Shown one piece after another: positions 1-6,507 of a stretch of 12,106 nt of DNA. Location: assembly GCA_964611095.1 (NCBI GenBank), contig CAZSWJ010000025.1, positions 1 to 12,106 of the forward strand. The letters run 5' to 3'. This stretch comes from CAZKJL01 sp964611095 (GTDB lineage: Bacteria > Patescibacteriota > Gracilibacteria > Peribacterales > Peribacteraceae). The notes beneath the pieces were generated by a model. It had not been told where the DNA came from. It did not search any database and worked only from the letters and a program-made list of their open reading frames with translations. Numbering within the stretch: position 1 is the first letter of the stretch; the number at the start of each line of letters is the position of its first letter. A program made the position numbers and the translations under genes.

Positions 1-301
1 CCTGCGCATCAAACGTCACGGACACGGTGCGGCCGTCGCCCATGGTGTACTCAAGTTTTTTGGAAGGAACGACTTTGGTGAACGTTCCGCCGAAGTCGAA
101 ACCCATGCTTCCGTCTTTGGCCTCCATGCGAGAGGTAAACGTTCCGCCTTCGCGAAGGTCGCTCGTGGCACGCGGCGTGTGCCAATCGGGTGATGCGCTG
201 TTCCACTGCATGATGTGCTTGGGCTCGGTCCAGAGCGTCCAGACTTTATCGGCCGGGGCACTCACGACGGTTTCGACGGTGACGAGGGTTTTGTCGGGCA
301 T
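1..301 (-). CDS. SRPBCC/AHSA1-like (START-fold) protein, C-terminal part outside the window
   Basis: The first 100 codons are present; the reading frame runs off the left edge. The N-terminus reads MPDKTLVTVETVVSAPADKVW, then WTLWTEPKHIMQWNSASPDW, then an alternating strand pattern with EGGTF, GFDFGGTFTKV and KLEYTMGDGRTVSVTF. This is the usual layout of the AHSA1 (activator of Hsp90 ATPase homologue) branch of the SRPBCC superfamily: a beta-strand ending in 'sAPadkVW..wTdpe.i..W', then GGxF. Bacterial members are small hydrophobic-cavity proteins of mostly unknown ligand, about 140-160 residues long, so roughly a third is missing. The ATG at 301-299 is the only good start. A TATAAT lies 23 bases upstream, with no SD between. 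It follows the SnoaL-like gene on the same strand after 39 bases. Family assignment is solid; specific function is unknown. Confidence 0.85.
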   Translation of the reverse strand, partial: MPDKTLVTVETVVSAPADKVWTLWTEPKHIMQWNSASPDWHTPRATSDLREGGTFTSRMEAKDGSMGFDFGGTFTKVVPSKKLEYTMGDGRTVSVTFDAQ

Positions 302-324
302 GGAATGATGGGAAGATGCGTCCC

Positions 325-330
325 ATTATA
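325..330 (-). promoter_or_regulatory. Probable -10 box for the AHSA1-like gene
   Basis: A perfect TATAAT on the minus strand lies in the 39-base gap between the SnoaL-like stop and the AHSA1-like ATG. A start about 7 bases downstream would give a leader of roughly 17 bases without an SD. The base stretch where a -35 should be (348-353, end of the upstream gene) is poor. The call therefore rests on the -10 alone. Confidence 0.45.
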
Positions 331-340
331 CACCCGCCCA

Positions 341-691
341 TTATTTGTTCTCCGCGATGTAGCCGATCAATTTCTTGATCTTGCCGTCACGCATCTCAAA
401 GACGTCGCAAAAGACGAGCGGGATCTTTTCACCCGTGACTTTCTGCGTGAGAACGGTTCCTTCCGTGATGACCACGTCGTTTTCTTCCGTCATGCGCGTG
501 ATCTTAATGACGGGCTTACCCGTGAACGCGGGGTTCTCGATTTCTTTATCGAAGGCGGCCTTGCCGACGTGGCGGAAGAACCCGTGCATGAGCCACTCCA
601 CGTCGTCCGTCAGGCAATCGAGGATCTGCGCATGGTCGAGTTTGTTGAAACCGTCGATGTACCGCTCGATGGTCTTTTTGTTGATGCTCAT
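341..691 (-). CDS. SnoaL-like / NTF2-fold protein
   Basis: This is a 116-residue protein. It opens with a helix carrying IERYIDGFNKLDHAQILDCLTDDVEW and continues through MHG, then beta strands with KPVIKITRMTEENDVVITEGTV and the closing FCDVFEMRDGKIKKLIGYIAE. That last block (F-x-D-V-F-x-hydrophobic-x-D-G-K-I) is the signature end of SnoaL-like/NTF2-like alpha+beta barrels. Length and strand order fit a complete single domain. The family includes polyketide cyclases, ketosteroid isomerases and many small proteins with no known substrate. I see no residue set that fixes an enzyme activity. It is probably transcribed from a promoter whose -10 sits six bases before the ATG and may be co-transcribed with the AHSA1-like gene; both have hydrophobic-cavity folds. 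Fold confidence is high, function unknown. Confidence 0.85.
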   Translation of the reverse strand: MSINKKTIERYIDGFNKLDHAQILDCLTDDVEWLMHGFFRHVGKAAFDKEIENPAFTGKPVIKITRMTEENDVVITEGTVLTQKVTGEKIPLVFCDVFEMRDGKIKKLIGYIAENK

Positions 692-697
692 ATCTAG

Positions 698-706
698 ATG
701 ATAGCA
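698..706 (-). promoter_or_regulatory. Extended -10 promoter, leaderless, for the SnoaL-like gene
   Basis: The minus strand reads TGC-TATCAT: an extended -10 (TGn) with a 5/6 match to TATAAT. Exactly six bases separate the hexamer from the ATG at 691, so a start seven bases downstream of the -10 falls on or next to the A of the start codon. There is no room for an SD. The -35 region (AATCTA at 17-bp spacing) is weak, as extended -10 promoters tolerate. Confidence 0.55.
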
Positions 707-731
707 CTGTATTTATTGGCTAGATTAGGCA

Positions 732-760
732 TTGGAATTGTATTATTCAATATATATAAT
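732..760 (+). promoter_or_regulatory. Promoter of the helicase gene (leaderless or nearly so)
   Basis: The -35 is TTGGAA (732-737, 4/6), followed by a 17-base spacer and a perfect -10 TATAAT (755-760). Only eight bases lie between the -10 and the ATG at 769, so the transcript should begin at or within two bases of the start codon. The 77-base spacer with the SnoaL-like gene is AT-rich and carries both divergent promoters. Confidence 0.65.
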
Positions 761-768
761 ACCTGGCC

Positions 769-3279
769 ATGGTCCGTCAGGCTGGCTTTTTAAGCCAAAT
801 TTCACAGGCTGAATCGAGGCTTGAGACCCAGTTGCATGCCTTGCAGTTGCAGGTACCAAAACGTATTGAAAGACAGGCAAATAAAATAAGAAAAAAGGCG
901 AAAGAAACAATCGAGGAATCCCCGGAACAAATCGCCGCACTCGAAAGAATCGAGCACTTGCGATTGCGGCTCGAACTTTTGCGAAATATCAGAATGAATT
1001 GGAAAAGTTTCGGTTCATCGCTCAAGAAGAAAGGTATGAGCATGCGCATCAATCAAGATGCTCACCTTAAGCATCTCATTTCGTTTTTGGAAACAGGCAA
1101 AGGGATTGAAACGGGATTTGGAGAAGAGGAAATGAATGCGGCTGAAAAACTCAAACGCGAACTTATGACTCACGAAATTCAACCTACCGGAGCAGGTAAG
1201 ACGGGCGCTTTTGCCATTGATATCGCACTTATGGATGTTCCCTCCCTTACATTGGTCCCTTTTGATTCATTGCTCGATCAGACAAAAAAGGATTTGATGA
1301 AAATCGGAGGAATTCCCGAATCTGATATCGGTATCGTGGGAGGAGGTACTAAAGAAGTTGGAGTAAAGCACACGATAGCCACCTATGCAGGACATGCCGC
1401 TCTTATGCGAAAAAGAGGTGAATATGCCGACTTCATGCGCAACCAATGCAAGCTGGTAATTTGTGATGAGGTTCACCATCAGGCTTTGGGTGATCGAACT
1501 CAAACAAGCCTGATGGAGATTGACCAACAGGAATCCGATCTTACTTCGGAAGAGCGAGACATGTTGCGAGCCGAAGAAGAGATTTTGCAGCACCTTGCTG
1601 ATCAAACGTCCGTAAAGTCTTTAAAAATTGGATTTACGGCTACGCCCAAGGGGGCAAAAAAGCATGTCCAAAAATATTTCCCTCACTGCTTGGGTCGAGT
1701 GTATCACCGTGAAATGGTTGAGGCCGGACAGGTTGTTCCTTATGAAATCGTCCAATGCGATGGAAGGATTTTTGAAGGGGAGATTGAGGAATACCTTAGC
1801 GAGAAGCAGGAAGTCGAAATTCTTACTCGTGAAAATATTTATGGGAAACTGCTTGGTGAATATGCCGAAGTGCTTGCCACGTACAGGAAAACCAAGGTTG
1901 AAAAAAAGGATTACCCAATGCGAGGCATGGCATTCTGCACCAATCATCAAGAATGCGAAAAATTTGCTCTAGAAGCTTCCAGGTACGGGCTTCGCTGCAA
2001 AATAGTGACTGGAAAAGAAGCAAAAGGTAGAGATGGTCAGCGAGTGATCGATGAAGCCGTGCAATCTATTGAAAACGGGGAATGCGATTTGCTCGTGACA
2101 GTTGAGAAACTTGCAACCGGGTTTAACTGGCCGGCAATGAACGCTGTAATTTGGGCAAGAATTACGAGTGCCGCAAAAACCATACAAGGTATTGGTCGCG
2201 GAGGACGTGCGCATACGGACGAAGAAGGGCGTGTTAAAACGCACTGCACTGTTTTTGAAACTGATTGGAAGCTACAAGGCAAAAAGGGTCGCAAGCCGAT
2301 GCGATTGGCGGATGCATTGGCATTCAATGGTGAGGATCCCGAGGCTATTTGTAGAATGGCCGATGGATCGATGTTAATTGTAAATAGGCCACTAAGAATG
2401 GAAGAAGTGCGAGAAATTATTATAGAAAAATTTACTCCAAAATCATGGGCAAAACTTACTATAGCTCAGCGCGGAGGTAGAAATTTCGCAGATAGTGGAA
2501 TGGGAATAAGGGCCATTGCCACTATTTTTGGCGCAGCAGAAAATCCTTTGTACAATAGCGAGAATCACCACGCTCTGGGTCGAATTATTTGGGGTATTGA
2601 AGAATATGGTGATCCTGAGCAAGAAGAGCGTGAGCACGTTAGAGCAATTTTGATGAATACTTATACGCCGGAAACGTGGATTGCGATTGATCGTAAAGGA
2701 AAAGAAAAAATTTGCGTTGAGGGCAAGCATATAAAAGCCATTAGTACTTTATTTGGCGGATCCCCTTCCGAATTTTTGAATTACGATCAGTTTTTATTTT
2801 TAGGTCGCAAGATTTGGGGGGACCATCCTGTCTTCCTGGAAAAAGAAAGATATCTAAAAAGTATTCAAAGTACTTATTCCGCAGACTCATGGGCTTCTTT
2901 TACGTCCTATCAGAGAGCAGAATTAAAAGTGGAAGGGAAAGGTTTACATGCACTGTGCTCAATTTTTGGTATTGAAGGCAATGCAAAAAGCAATCATGAG
3001 CATTTTCTAGCTTTAGGCAGAGCGATTTGGGGAGATCTGCCAATTCTTAGATCTTCCAAAGATGATTTTTCTTCTTTAATTCGAGCGAGCTATACGCCGG
3101 AACAATGGGTCTCCATGACCAAGAAGCAACGGATAGCTTTTAAAATAAATGAAAAAGGCCTTACGGCAATTGCTACTGCGGTAGGCTTTGATGGCAAGCC
3201 CATATTTAAGTATGAAGATTTTATTAAGCTTGGATTAAAAATTTGGGGAGAAGAATGGCCTAGTGATCTAAAAAAGTGA
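769..3279 (+). CDS. SF2 DEAD/DEAH-type helicase with four C-terminal tandem repeats
   Basis: This 836-residue protein has these parts. Residues about 10-75 are charged helical, probably coiled coil. Walker A/motif I is PTGAGKT (139-145). Motif Ia is around LVPFDSLLDQ (162-171). Motif II is DEVH (233-236). Motif III is GFTATP (288-293). Motif V spans TVEKLATGFNWPAMNAVIWA (444-463). Motif VI is QGIGRGGR (473-480). This is a complete two-RecA-domain superfamily 2 motor, closest in style to the COG1061/ResIII group, so ATP-driven translocation on nucleic acid is expected. Residues 555-827 hold four repeats, each running from (F/Y)(T/S)(P/A)xxW to LGxxIWG: 555-609, 632-684, 703-755 and 775-827. 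I do not recognise the repeat family. They recall the helicase-associated repeats fused to other bacterial helicases and may bind DNA (inference). No nuclease or methylase domain is visible here or next door. The ATG fits a -10 eight bases upstream. The gene is much more AT-rich than its neighbours, suggesting transfer. It ends TGA-TAG. Confidence 0.9.
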   Translation: MVRQAGFLSQISQAESRLETQLHALQLQVPKRIERQANKIRKKAKETIEESPEQIAALERIEHLRLRLELLRNIRMNWKSFGSSLKKKGMSMRINQDAHLKHLISFLETGKGIETGFGEEEMNAAEKLKRELMTHEIQPTGAGKTGAFAIDIALMDVPSLTLVPFDSLLDQTKKDLMKIGGIPESDIGIVGGGTKEVGVKHTIATYAGHAALMRKRGEYADFMRNQCKLVICDEVHHQALGDRTQTSLMEIDQQESDLTSEERDMLRAEEEILQHLADQTSVKSLKIGFTATPKGAKKHVQKYFPHCLGRVYHREMVEAGQVVPYEIVQCDGRIFEGEIEEYLSEKQEVEILTRENIYGKLLGEYAEVLATYRKTKVEKKDYPMRGMAFCTNHQECEKFALEASRYGLRCKIVTGKEAKGRDGQRVIDEAVQSIENGECDLLVTVEKLATGFNWPAMNAVIWARITSAAKTIQGIGRGGRAHTDEEGRVKTHCTVFETDWKLQGKKGRKPMRLADALAFNGEDPEAICRMADGSMLIVNRPLRMEEVREIIIEKFTPKSWAKLTIAQRGGRNFADSGMGIRAIATIFGAAENPLYNSENHHALGRIIWGIEEYGDPEQEEREHVRAILMNTYTPETWIAIDRKGKEKICVEGKHIKAISTLFGGSPSEFLNYDQFLFLGRKIWGDHPVFLEKERYLKSIQSTYSADSWASFTSYQRAELKVEGKGLHALCSIFGIEGNAKSNHEHFLALGRAIWGDLPILRSSKDDFSSLIRASYTPEQWVSMTKKQRIAFKINEKGLTAIATAVGFDGKPIFKYEDFIKLGLKIWGEEWPSDLKK
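2431..3249 (+). repeat. Region coding four tandem protein repeats in the helicase C-terminus
   Basis: Translated repeats start at residues 555, 632, 703 and 775 (spacing 77, 71, 72). Each has an aromatic-T/S-x-x-x-W opening, then a basic/polar stretch often with QR, then G-(I/L)-x-A-(I/L)-x-(T/S)-x-(F/V)-G, then LG-x-x-IWG. The invariant residues are the early Trp, the central Gly and the terminal IWG. The DNA copies have diverged, so these are old duplications and not recent slippage. Confidence 0.8.
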
Positions 3280-3323
3280 TAGCAATTAATGAAGCTTCAC
3301 AATCTTGCAATCAAAGTTTTTAA

Positions 3324-3398
3324 TGGAGCGGGTGGCGGGAATCGAACCCGCTTCATCAGGTTGGAAACCTGAGGTAATAGCCATTATACGACACCCGC
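3324..3398 (-). tRNA. tRNA-Gly (anticodon UCC), CCA encoded
   Basis: The minus strand folds as a complete cloverleaf. The acceptor is GCGGGTG/CACCCGC (3398-3392 with 3334-3328). The anticodon stem is TCAGG/CCTGA with loop TTTCCAA, giving anticodon TCC (plus-strand GGA at 3363-3365). The variable loop is four bases (TGAA). The T-arm is GCGGG-TTCGATT-CCCGC. The discriminator is T (3327), followed by a genomically encoded CCA (3326-3324). UCC reads GGA and GGG glycine codons. It lies between the ABC-F gene (same strand, upstream) and the 3' end of the helicase, and has its own promoter. Confidence 0.97.
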
Positions 3399-3407
3399 AG
3401 CGAGTCG

Positions 3408-3436
3408 ATTCTACAGTCACGACCGGTGATTCTCAA
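3408..3436 (-). promoter_or_regulatory. Promoter of tRNA-Gly
   Basis: On the minus strand the -35 is TTGAGA (3436-3431, 5/6) and the -10 is TAGAAT (3413-3408, 5/6), separated by exactly 17 bases. The predicted start is about three bases before the mature 5' end at 3398. The -35 lies between the ABC-F stop (3442-3440) and the tRNA, so the tRNA can be made independently of the upstream gene. Confidence 0.65.
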
Positions 3437-3439
3437 TGG

Positions 3440-4891
3440 TTACAGAGCGCCGAGGTCCAGCTCTTCATCCACGTGGATTTGGCTCATGAACTCCTGGTCG
3501 TGGCTGATGACGATCATGCCGCCTTCGTACTCGTTGAGCGCCTCGGCGATGACGGGCAAATGGCGGAAGTTGATGTGGTTCGTGGGCTCGTCGAGGATGA
3601 GCAAGTTGGGTTTCTGGAGCATGAAGCGCGCGAAACAGAGGAGCCCCTTCTGGCCTTCGGACAGTGCCTCCACTTTCGTCTGCACTTTGTCGCCACGCAG
3701 CAAGAAGCGTGCGGCCGTCGAATAAATTTCCTGCTGATTCGACGGGTCCATGGCGCTCGCGAGCACTTCGTACACCGTCTTATCGGTCGGAAGGCCGGAG
3801 AAATCTTGGCGGTAGTAGCCCACCTTCACGCCGGGCTCGATGACCGCACCTTTCTCGGTGCCGTTGGCCAGGTGCTCAAGGAGCGTCGTCTTGCCGATGC
3901 CGTTGGGACCGGTGATGCGAAGGCAGCTGCGCTTGCGAACGGTGATGTTCACCTTCTTTTTCACCTGTTTGTGGTCCTGCATGATCGTCACGGCCGAGAG
4001 TTTGATGAGGTGGCCCGAGAAATCGGTCGCGGGGATCTTGAACGGCACGATCGTTTTGTCCTCCTGGCGCACATCGACCATGTTTTCCTCGGCTTCCTCC
4101 ACGTCGTCGCGCATTTTGCTCGCAAGTTTGCGCATCTTTCCTCCTTTATGGGAGAAGAAGTTGATCTTGTCTTTGCGGTCCTGAATATTTTTCTGCATGC
4201 GCGCGTTCTGCTGCTCTTCGCGCTCGATCTGCGCCTGAATTTCGGCGATCACGTCGAAGTAGTCGCCCACGTACTGCTGCACCGTGTGCGTGAACGCGTC
4301 GAGGTTCAAGACTCCGTGCGTGAAGCAGTTGAGGAACGCGGCATCGTGCGAGATGACGATGCAGGTTTTCTCGTAGTTCATGAGGAACTGCGTCAGATGG
4401 TCGATGCCGGCACTGTCGAGGTTGTTCGTCGGCTCATCGAGCAGCAAGATGTCGGGCTCTTGGATGAGCGCGTAGGCAAGAAGCAGGCGCGCCTTCTGGC
4501 CGCCGGAGAGATCGGAGAGTTTTTTGTCGTGTTTCACCGTGAGGTTCACCGCATCGAGCACGCGTTTGACATCGCGCTCCAGGTCGTACTTCTTTTCCTT
4601 GAACGCGGTCTCGAAAAATTCGAACACGCTGAGTGTGAGGTCCGCAGGTTTGATGACCTGCTTGGCGATACCGATCGTCGCGCCCTTCTTGATGTGCACC
4701 TCGCCCTCCTGCGCCTTGAGTTCACCCGTCATCAGCTTGAAGATGGTGCTTTTGCCGGCGCCGTTCTGTCCGACGATCGTGATTTTGGCGTTCTCGCGCA
4801 CCGAAAAACTCGCTTCTTTGAGAATCGGTTTTTTGTGGTCGTAGCTGAAGCTGACCTCGTTGAATCGTAGAAGGACGTCGCCGTGATCCAT
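3440..4891 (-). CDS. ABC-F family ATPase (duplicated ABC domains, translation-type)
   Basis: This 483-residue soluble protein has two ABC cassettes and no membrane segments. NBD1 has Walker A GQNGAGKST (41-49), signature LSGGQ (128-132), Walker B DEPTNNLD (152-159) and switch SHD (181-183). A charged helical linker spans about 205-290. NBD2 has Walker A GPNGIGKTT (328-336), signature LSEGQ (410-414), Walker B DEPTNHIN (434-441) and SHD (463-465). ABC-F proteins (EttA, Uup, YdiF, antibiotic-protection types) bind the ribosomal E site and act on stalled or initiating ribosomes; they are not transporters. Which subgroup this is cannot be told by eye. It is shorter than most members (about 530-650), lacking a long C-terminal coiled coil. 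NBD2 has small departures (SEGQ; IN in place of LD in the D-loop). A TAGAAT (4921-4916) lies 24 bases before the ATG; no SD is visible. Confidence 0.93.
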   Translation of the reverse strand: MDHGDVLLRFNEVSFSYDHKKPILKEASFSVRENAKITIVGQNGAGKSTIFKLMTGELKAQEGEVHIKKGATIGIAKQVIKPADLTLSVFEFFETAFKEKKYDLERDVKRVLDAVNLTVKHDKKLSDLSGGQKARLLLAYALIQEPDILLLDEPTNNLDSAGIDHLTQFLMNYEKTCIVISHDAAFLNCFTHGVLNLDAFTHTVQQYVGDYFDVIAEIQAQIEREEQQNARMQKNIQDRKDKINFFSHKGGKMRKLASKMRDDVEEAEENMVDVRQEDKTIVPFKIPATDFSGHLIKLSAVTIMQDHKQVKKKVNITVRKRSCLRITGPNGIGKTTLLEHLANGTEKGAVIEPGVKVGYYRQDFSGLPTDKTVYEVLASAMDPSNQQEIYSTAARFLLRGDKVQTKVEALSEGQKGLLCFARFMLQKPNLLILDEPTNHINFRHLPVIAEALNEYEGGMIVISHDQEFMSQIHVDEELDLGAL

Positions 4892-4915
4892 AAAGCTTAA
4901 ATAAGGAAGCGCGGA

Positions 4916-4921
4916 ATTCTA
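4916..4921 (-). promoter_or_regulatory. Possible -10 box of the ABC-F gene
   Basis: TAGAAT (5/6) on the minus strand would give a leader of about 17 bases ahead of the ATG at 4891. The -35 position (TACCCA at 17-bp spacing) is poor, so this is tentative. The leader (TTCCTTATTTAAGCTTT) has no SD. Confidence 0.35.
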
Positions 4922-4987
4922 CTATGCCGAGCGGGTTTTGGGTAGATGCAAATGGCGGTTTTCGCGGCGGGCAGGCCGTGATTCGTC

Positions 4988-4993
4988 TACAAT
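4988..4993 (+). promoter_or_regulatory. -10 box six bases before the methyltransferase ATG (leaderless)
   Basis: TACAAT (5/6) is followed by exactly six bases and the ATG at 5000, so the expected start (+7 from the -10) is the A of the start codon. There is no SD anywhere in the preceding 30 bases. No convincing -35 is visible (GC-rich at 4965-4970). The call depends on the -10 and on the same spacing being repeated at other genes in this window. Confidence 0.5.
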
Positions 4994-4999
4994 CGGTGC

Positions 5000-5857
5000 A
5001 TGGGAACGGACACGTATTCATTGCTCGATTTCGGCAACGGCACTCGCCACGAACAGTGGGGGCCGTATTCGCTGCTGCGTCCGGACCCCACGGCGCTGGG
5101 TGCACCCGCATTTCCGGAGAACTGGGCGAAGGCTGATGCGGTGTATAAAGGAGAGAAAGGAAAAGGGGAGTGGGAGACCAAGGCACCTTTGCCCGAGCAC
5201 TGGTCCACGGAGTTCGATGACCTCAAGCTCGTGACGCGTCTGACGCCGTACAAGCACACGGGGGTCTTCCCGGAGCAGGCACAGAACTGGCGGCAGGCCA
5301 GAGCATTCGCCAAGAAGGCGAATCGTCCGCTGAATATTTTGAACCTCTTCGCCTACACCGGCGGAGCCACCGTGGCGCTCGCCAAAGATGGACACTTCGT
5401 CACGCATGTCGATGCGTCCAAGCCCGCCATCGCGTGGGCCAAAGAAAATGCCGCTCTCAATCAGATCGCCGCAGACCGCACACGTTGGATTTTGGAGGAT
5501 GCACCCACGTTCGTGTCACGTGAACTGAAGCGTGGCAAAAAATATGACGGCATCATTTTGGATCCCCCCGCGTACGGTCACGGAGGCGCGGGTAAGACGT
5601 GGCGTATGGAGCGCGACTTGGCCCCGCTGCTCGAAAATTGTTGCTCTCTTCTGAGTGAGAACCCCGCTTTTCTTATTTTGAACGGCTACGCCAAGAACGA
5701 CACGCCGGACAGCTTCCGGCGACTTCTCACCGGAATCTTGCTCACGAAAACAAAGCTGAAGAATTTCGACATCGACCAAGGAGAACTCATGCTCACGTCG
5801 GTCGACGGACGCATTCTTTCCACGGGCATCGTCGCGCGTTGCGAGTTCCGTCAGTAG
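5000..5857 (+). CDS. Class I SAM-dependent methyltransferase (RlmI/RlmK-like, PF10672 type)
   Basis: This is a 285-residue protein. Its N-terminal part (1-90) includes WGPYSLLRPDP and LTPYKHTGVFPEQAQNW, a stretch characteristic of this methyltransferase group just before the Rossmann core. SAM-binding motif I is NLFAYTGGATVALAKDG (115-131). The acidic ribose-binding residue is in VTHVDASKPAIAWAKEN (134-150, D138). Motif IV is ILDPPAYGHG (186-195). The (D/N)PP motif with a following aromatic occurs in rRNA base methyltransferases, and the relatives RlmI and RlmK modify 23S rRNA, so an RNA substrate is likely but not shown. There is no PUA domain at the N-terminus, unlike RlmI. The start was chosen because a TACAAT sits six bases upstream. 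Its last seven bases overlap the convergent yidD gene. Confidence 0.85.
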   Translation: MGTDTYSLLDFGNGTRHEQWGPYSLLRPDPTALGAPAFPENWAKADAVYKGEKGKGEWETKAPLPEHWSTEFDDLKLVTRLTPYKHTGVFPEQAQNWRQARAFAKKANRPLNILNLFAYTGGATVALAKDGHFVTHVDASKPAIAWAKENAALNQIAADRTRWILEDAPTFVSRELKRGKKYDGIILDPPAYGHGGAGKTWRMERDLAPLLENCCSLLSENPAFLILNGYAKNDTPDSFRRLLTGILLTKTKLKNFDIDQGELMLTSVDGRILSTGIVARCEFRQ

Positions 5858-6159
5858 TGTTGAGTCTCGCGCTCGATCATCGTCTTCAGTTTTTCATCCG
5901 TAGGCTTCGTCCACGGATGGCACGAGGCCAATCTTTTGGTCGTGAGCCACAGCGCCACGGGAAGCGAGCGAGCCTTCAGCATCTCCACTCCGTACTCTGA
6001 ACAGGTCGGCGTGTGCGGGCAGTAGCCGTGCGGGTACAAGTGGCGAACCCAGCTGTGGTCGGGCGAGAGGACATGTTGATAGACGCGGATCAGCGCGATG
6101 AAAATGGTTGCGGGGAGCCGTAAAAAGGTAGCCAGTGCTTTGCGGAGTGCGGAGCCCAT
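5851..6159 (-). CDS. yidD: YidD, membrane protein insertion efficiency factor
   Basis: The 102-residue form from ATG at 6159 contains the YidD core: ALIRVYQHVLSPDHSWVR, CPHTPTCSEYGVEMLKA, then LWLTTKRLASCHPW. These match the family pattern IRxYQxxxSP...C.(Y/H).PTCSEY...ALxKHG...W...KR(L/I).(R/S)CHP(F/W). YidD is a small peripheral membrane protein that assists YidC-dependent insertion, usually encoded with rnpA, rpmH and yidC. Here it stands alone. The open frame extends upstream to a TTG at 6180, but TATGAT (6177-6172) overlaps that extension, so ATG 6159 is preferred. Compared with the family it has a few extra residues between SP and the Cys (HSWVRHLYPHGY). It converges on and overlaps the methyltransferase by seven bases. 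Confidence 0.9.
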   Translation of the reverse strand: MGSALRKALATFLRLPATIFIALIRVYQHVLSPDHSWVRHLYPHGYCPHTPTCSEYGVEMLKARSLPVALWLTTKRLASCHPWTKPTDEKLKTMIERETQHY

Positions 6160-6170
6160 CAGTAGGATGC

Positions 6171-6177
6171 GATCATA
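6171..6177. promoter_or_regulatory. Shared divergent -10 region between yidD and the small membrane protein gene
   Basis: On the minus strand TATGAT (6177-6172, 5/6) lies 12 bases before the yidD ATG. On the plus strand TGC-GATCAT (6168-6176, extended -10, 4/6) lies nine bases before the ATG at 6186. The two -10 elements occupy the same bases, so polymerase could bind in only one direction at a time. -35 elements are weak on both sides. Confidence 0.35.
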
Positions 6178-6185
6178 CAACGTGC

Positions 6186-6458
6186 ATGGGAACCTTGCAG
6201 CTCACCTACAACGACGTCCTGACGCTCCTCTCCATCGTGGCGGTCGCGATGTTGATCATTTTGATGTATCACCTCATCTTCGTGTCCGTGGCTCTTCGCC
6301 GCATCTCGCAGCGCATGGATGACCTCAGTAAGGACGTGGAAGCCGTCATTCTCAAGCCCATCGGAGCCATCGATTTCATCATCGATTGGTTCATGGCCGT
6401 CGTCGAAAACATGCGCGGTGTCGATGACGGAAAGAAGCATCATCACAAAAAAGATTAA
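6186..6458 (+). CDS. Small single-pass membrane protein of unknown function
   Basis: From ATG 6186 the product is 90 residues. It has a short N-terminus, one strongly hydrophobic segment (about 11-36: VLTLLSIVAVAMLIILMYHL onward), then an amphipathic charged helix (ALRRISQRMDDLSKDVEAV), a second semi-hydrophobic stretch (KPIGAIDFIIDWFMAVVENM) and a basic His-rich tail (KKHHHKKD). The frame stays open 17 codons further upstream, but that part overlaps the yidD start and reads as non-membrane filler, so ATG 6186 is preferred. The layout (one TM helix plus a cytoplasmic amphipathic helix) resembles small scaffold or DUF948-like proteins, but I cannot name a family. It lies divergent from yidD and 49 bases ahead of the transketolase. 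Confidence 0.7.
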   Translation: MGTLQLTYNDVLTLLSIVAVAMLIILMYHLIFVSVALRRISQRMDDLSKDVEAVILKPIGAIDFIIDWFMAVVENMRGVDDGKKHHHKKD

Positions 6459-6492
6459 TCGACGATTTCACGGTTCCTAGTTCGGGGAGTTT

Positions 6493-6501
6493 TGCTATTC
6501 T
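6493..6501 (+). promoter_or_regulatory. Extended -10 six bases before the transketolase ATG (leaderless)
   Basis: TGC-TATTCT is an extended -10 with a 4/6 hexamer (6496-6501). It is followed by six bases and the ATG at 6508, the same geometry as at the SnoaL-like and methyltransferase genes. No SD is present. No clear -35 is seen. Confidence 0.45.
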
Positions 6502-6507
6502 TGGACC

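Noticed and set aside
692..768. Attachment-site copy of the tRNA-Gly 3' end at the far side of the AT-rich island
   Set aside because: I found no stretch matching the tRNA 3' end in this spacer.
769..3279. Type III or type I restriction subunit
   Set aside because: The motor resembles ResIII-type helicases, but no nuclease motif is visible in the protein and no methyltransferase or specificity gene of a restriction system lies nearby; the methyltransferase at 5000 is of an RNA-type group.
3305..4870. 521-codon open frame on plus covering the tRNA and the ABC-F gene
   Set aside because: It begins inside the antisense of tRNA-Gly (its start reads ERVAGIEPASSGW, a well-known false translation of tRNA genes) and then runs antisense to a gene with complete ABC motifs.
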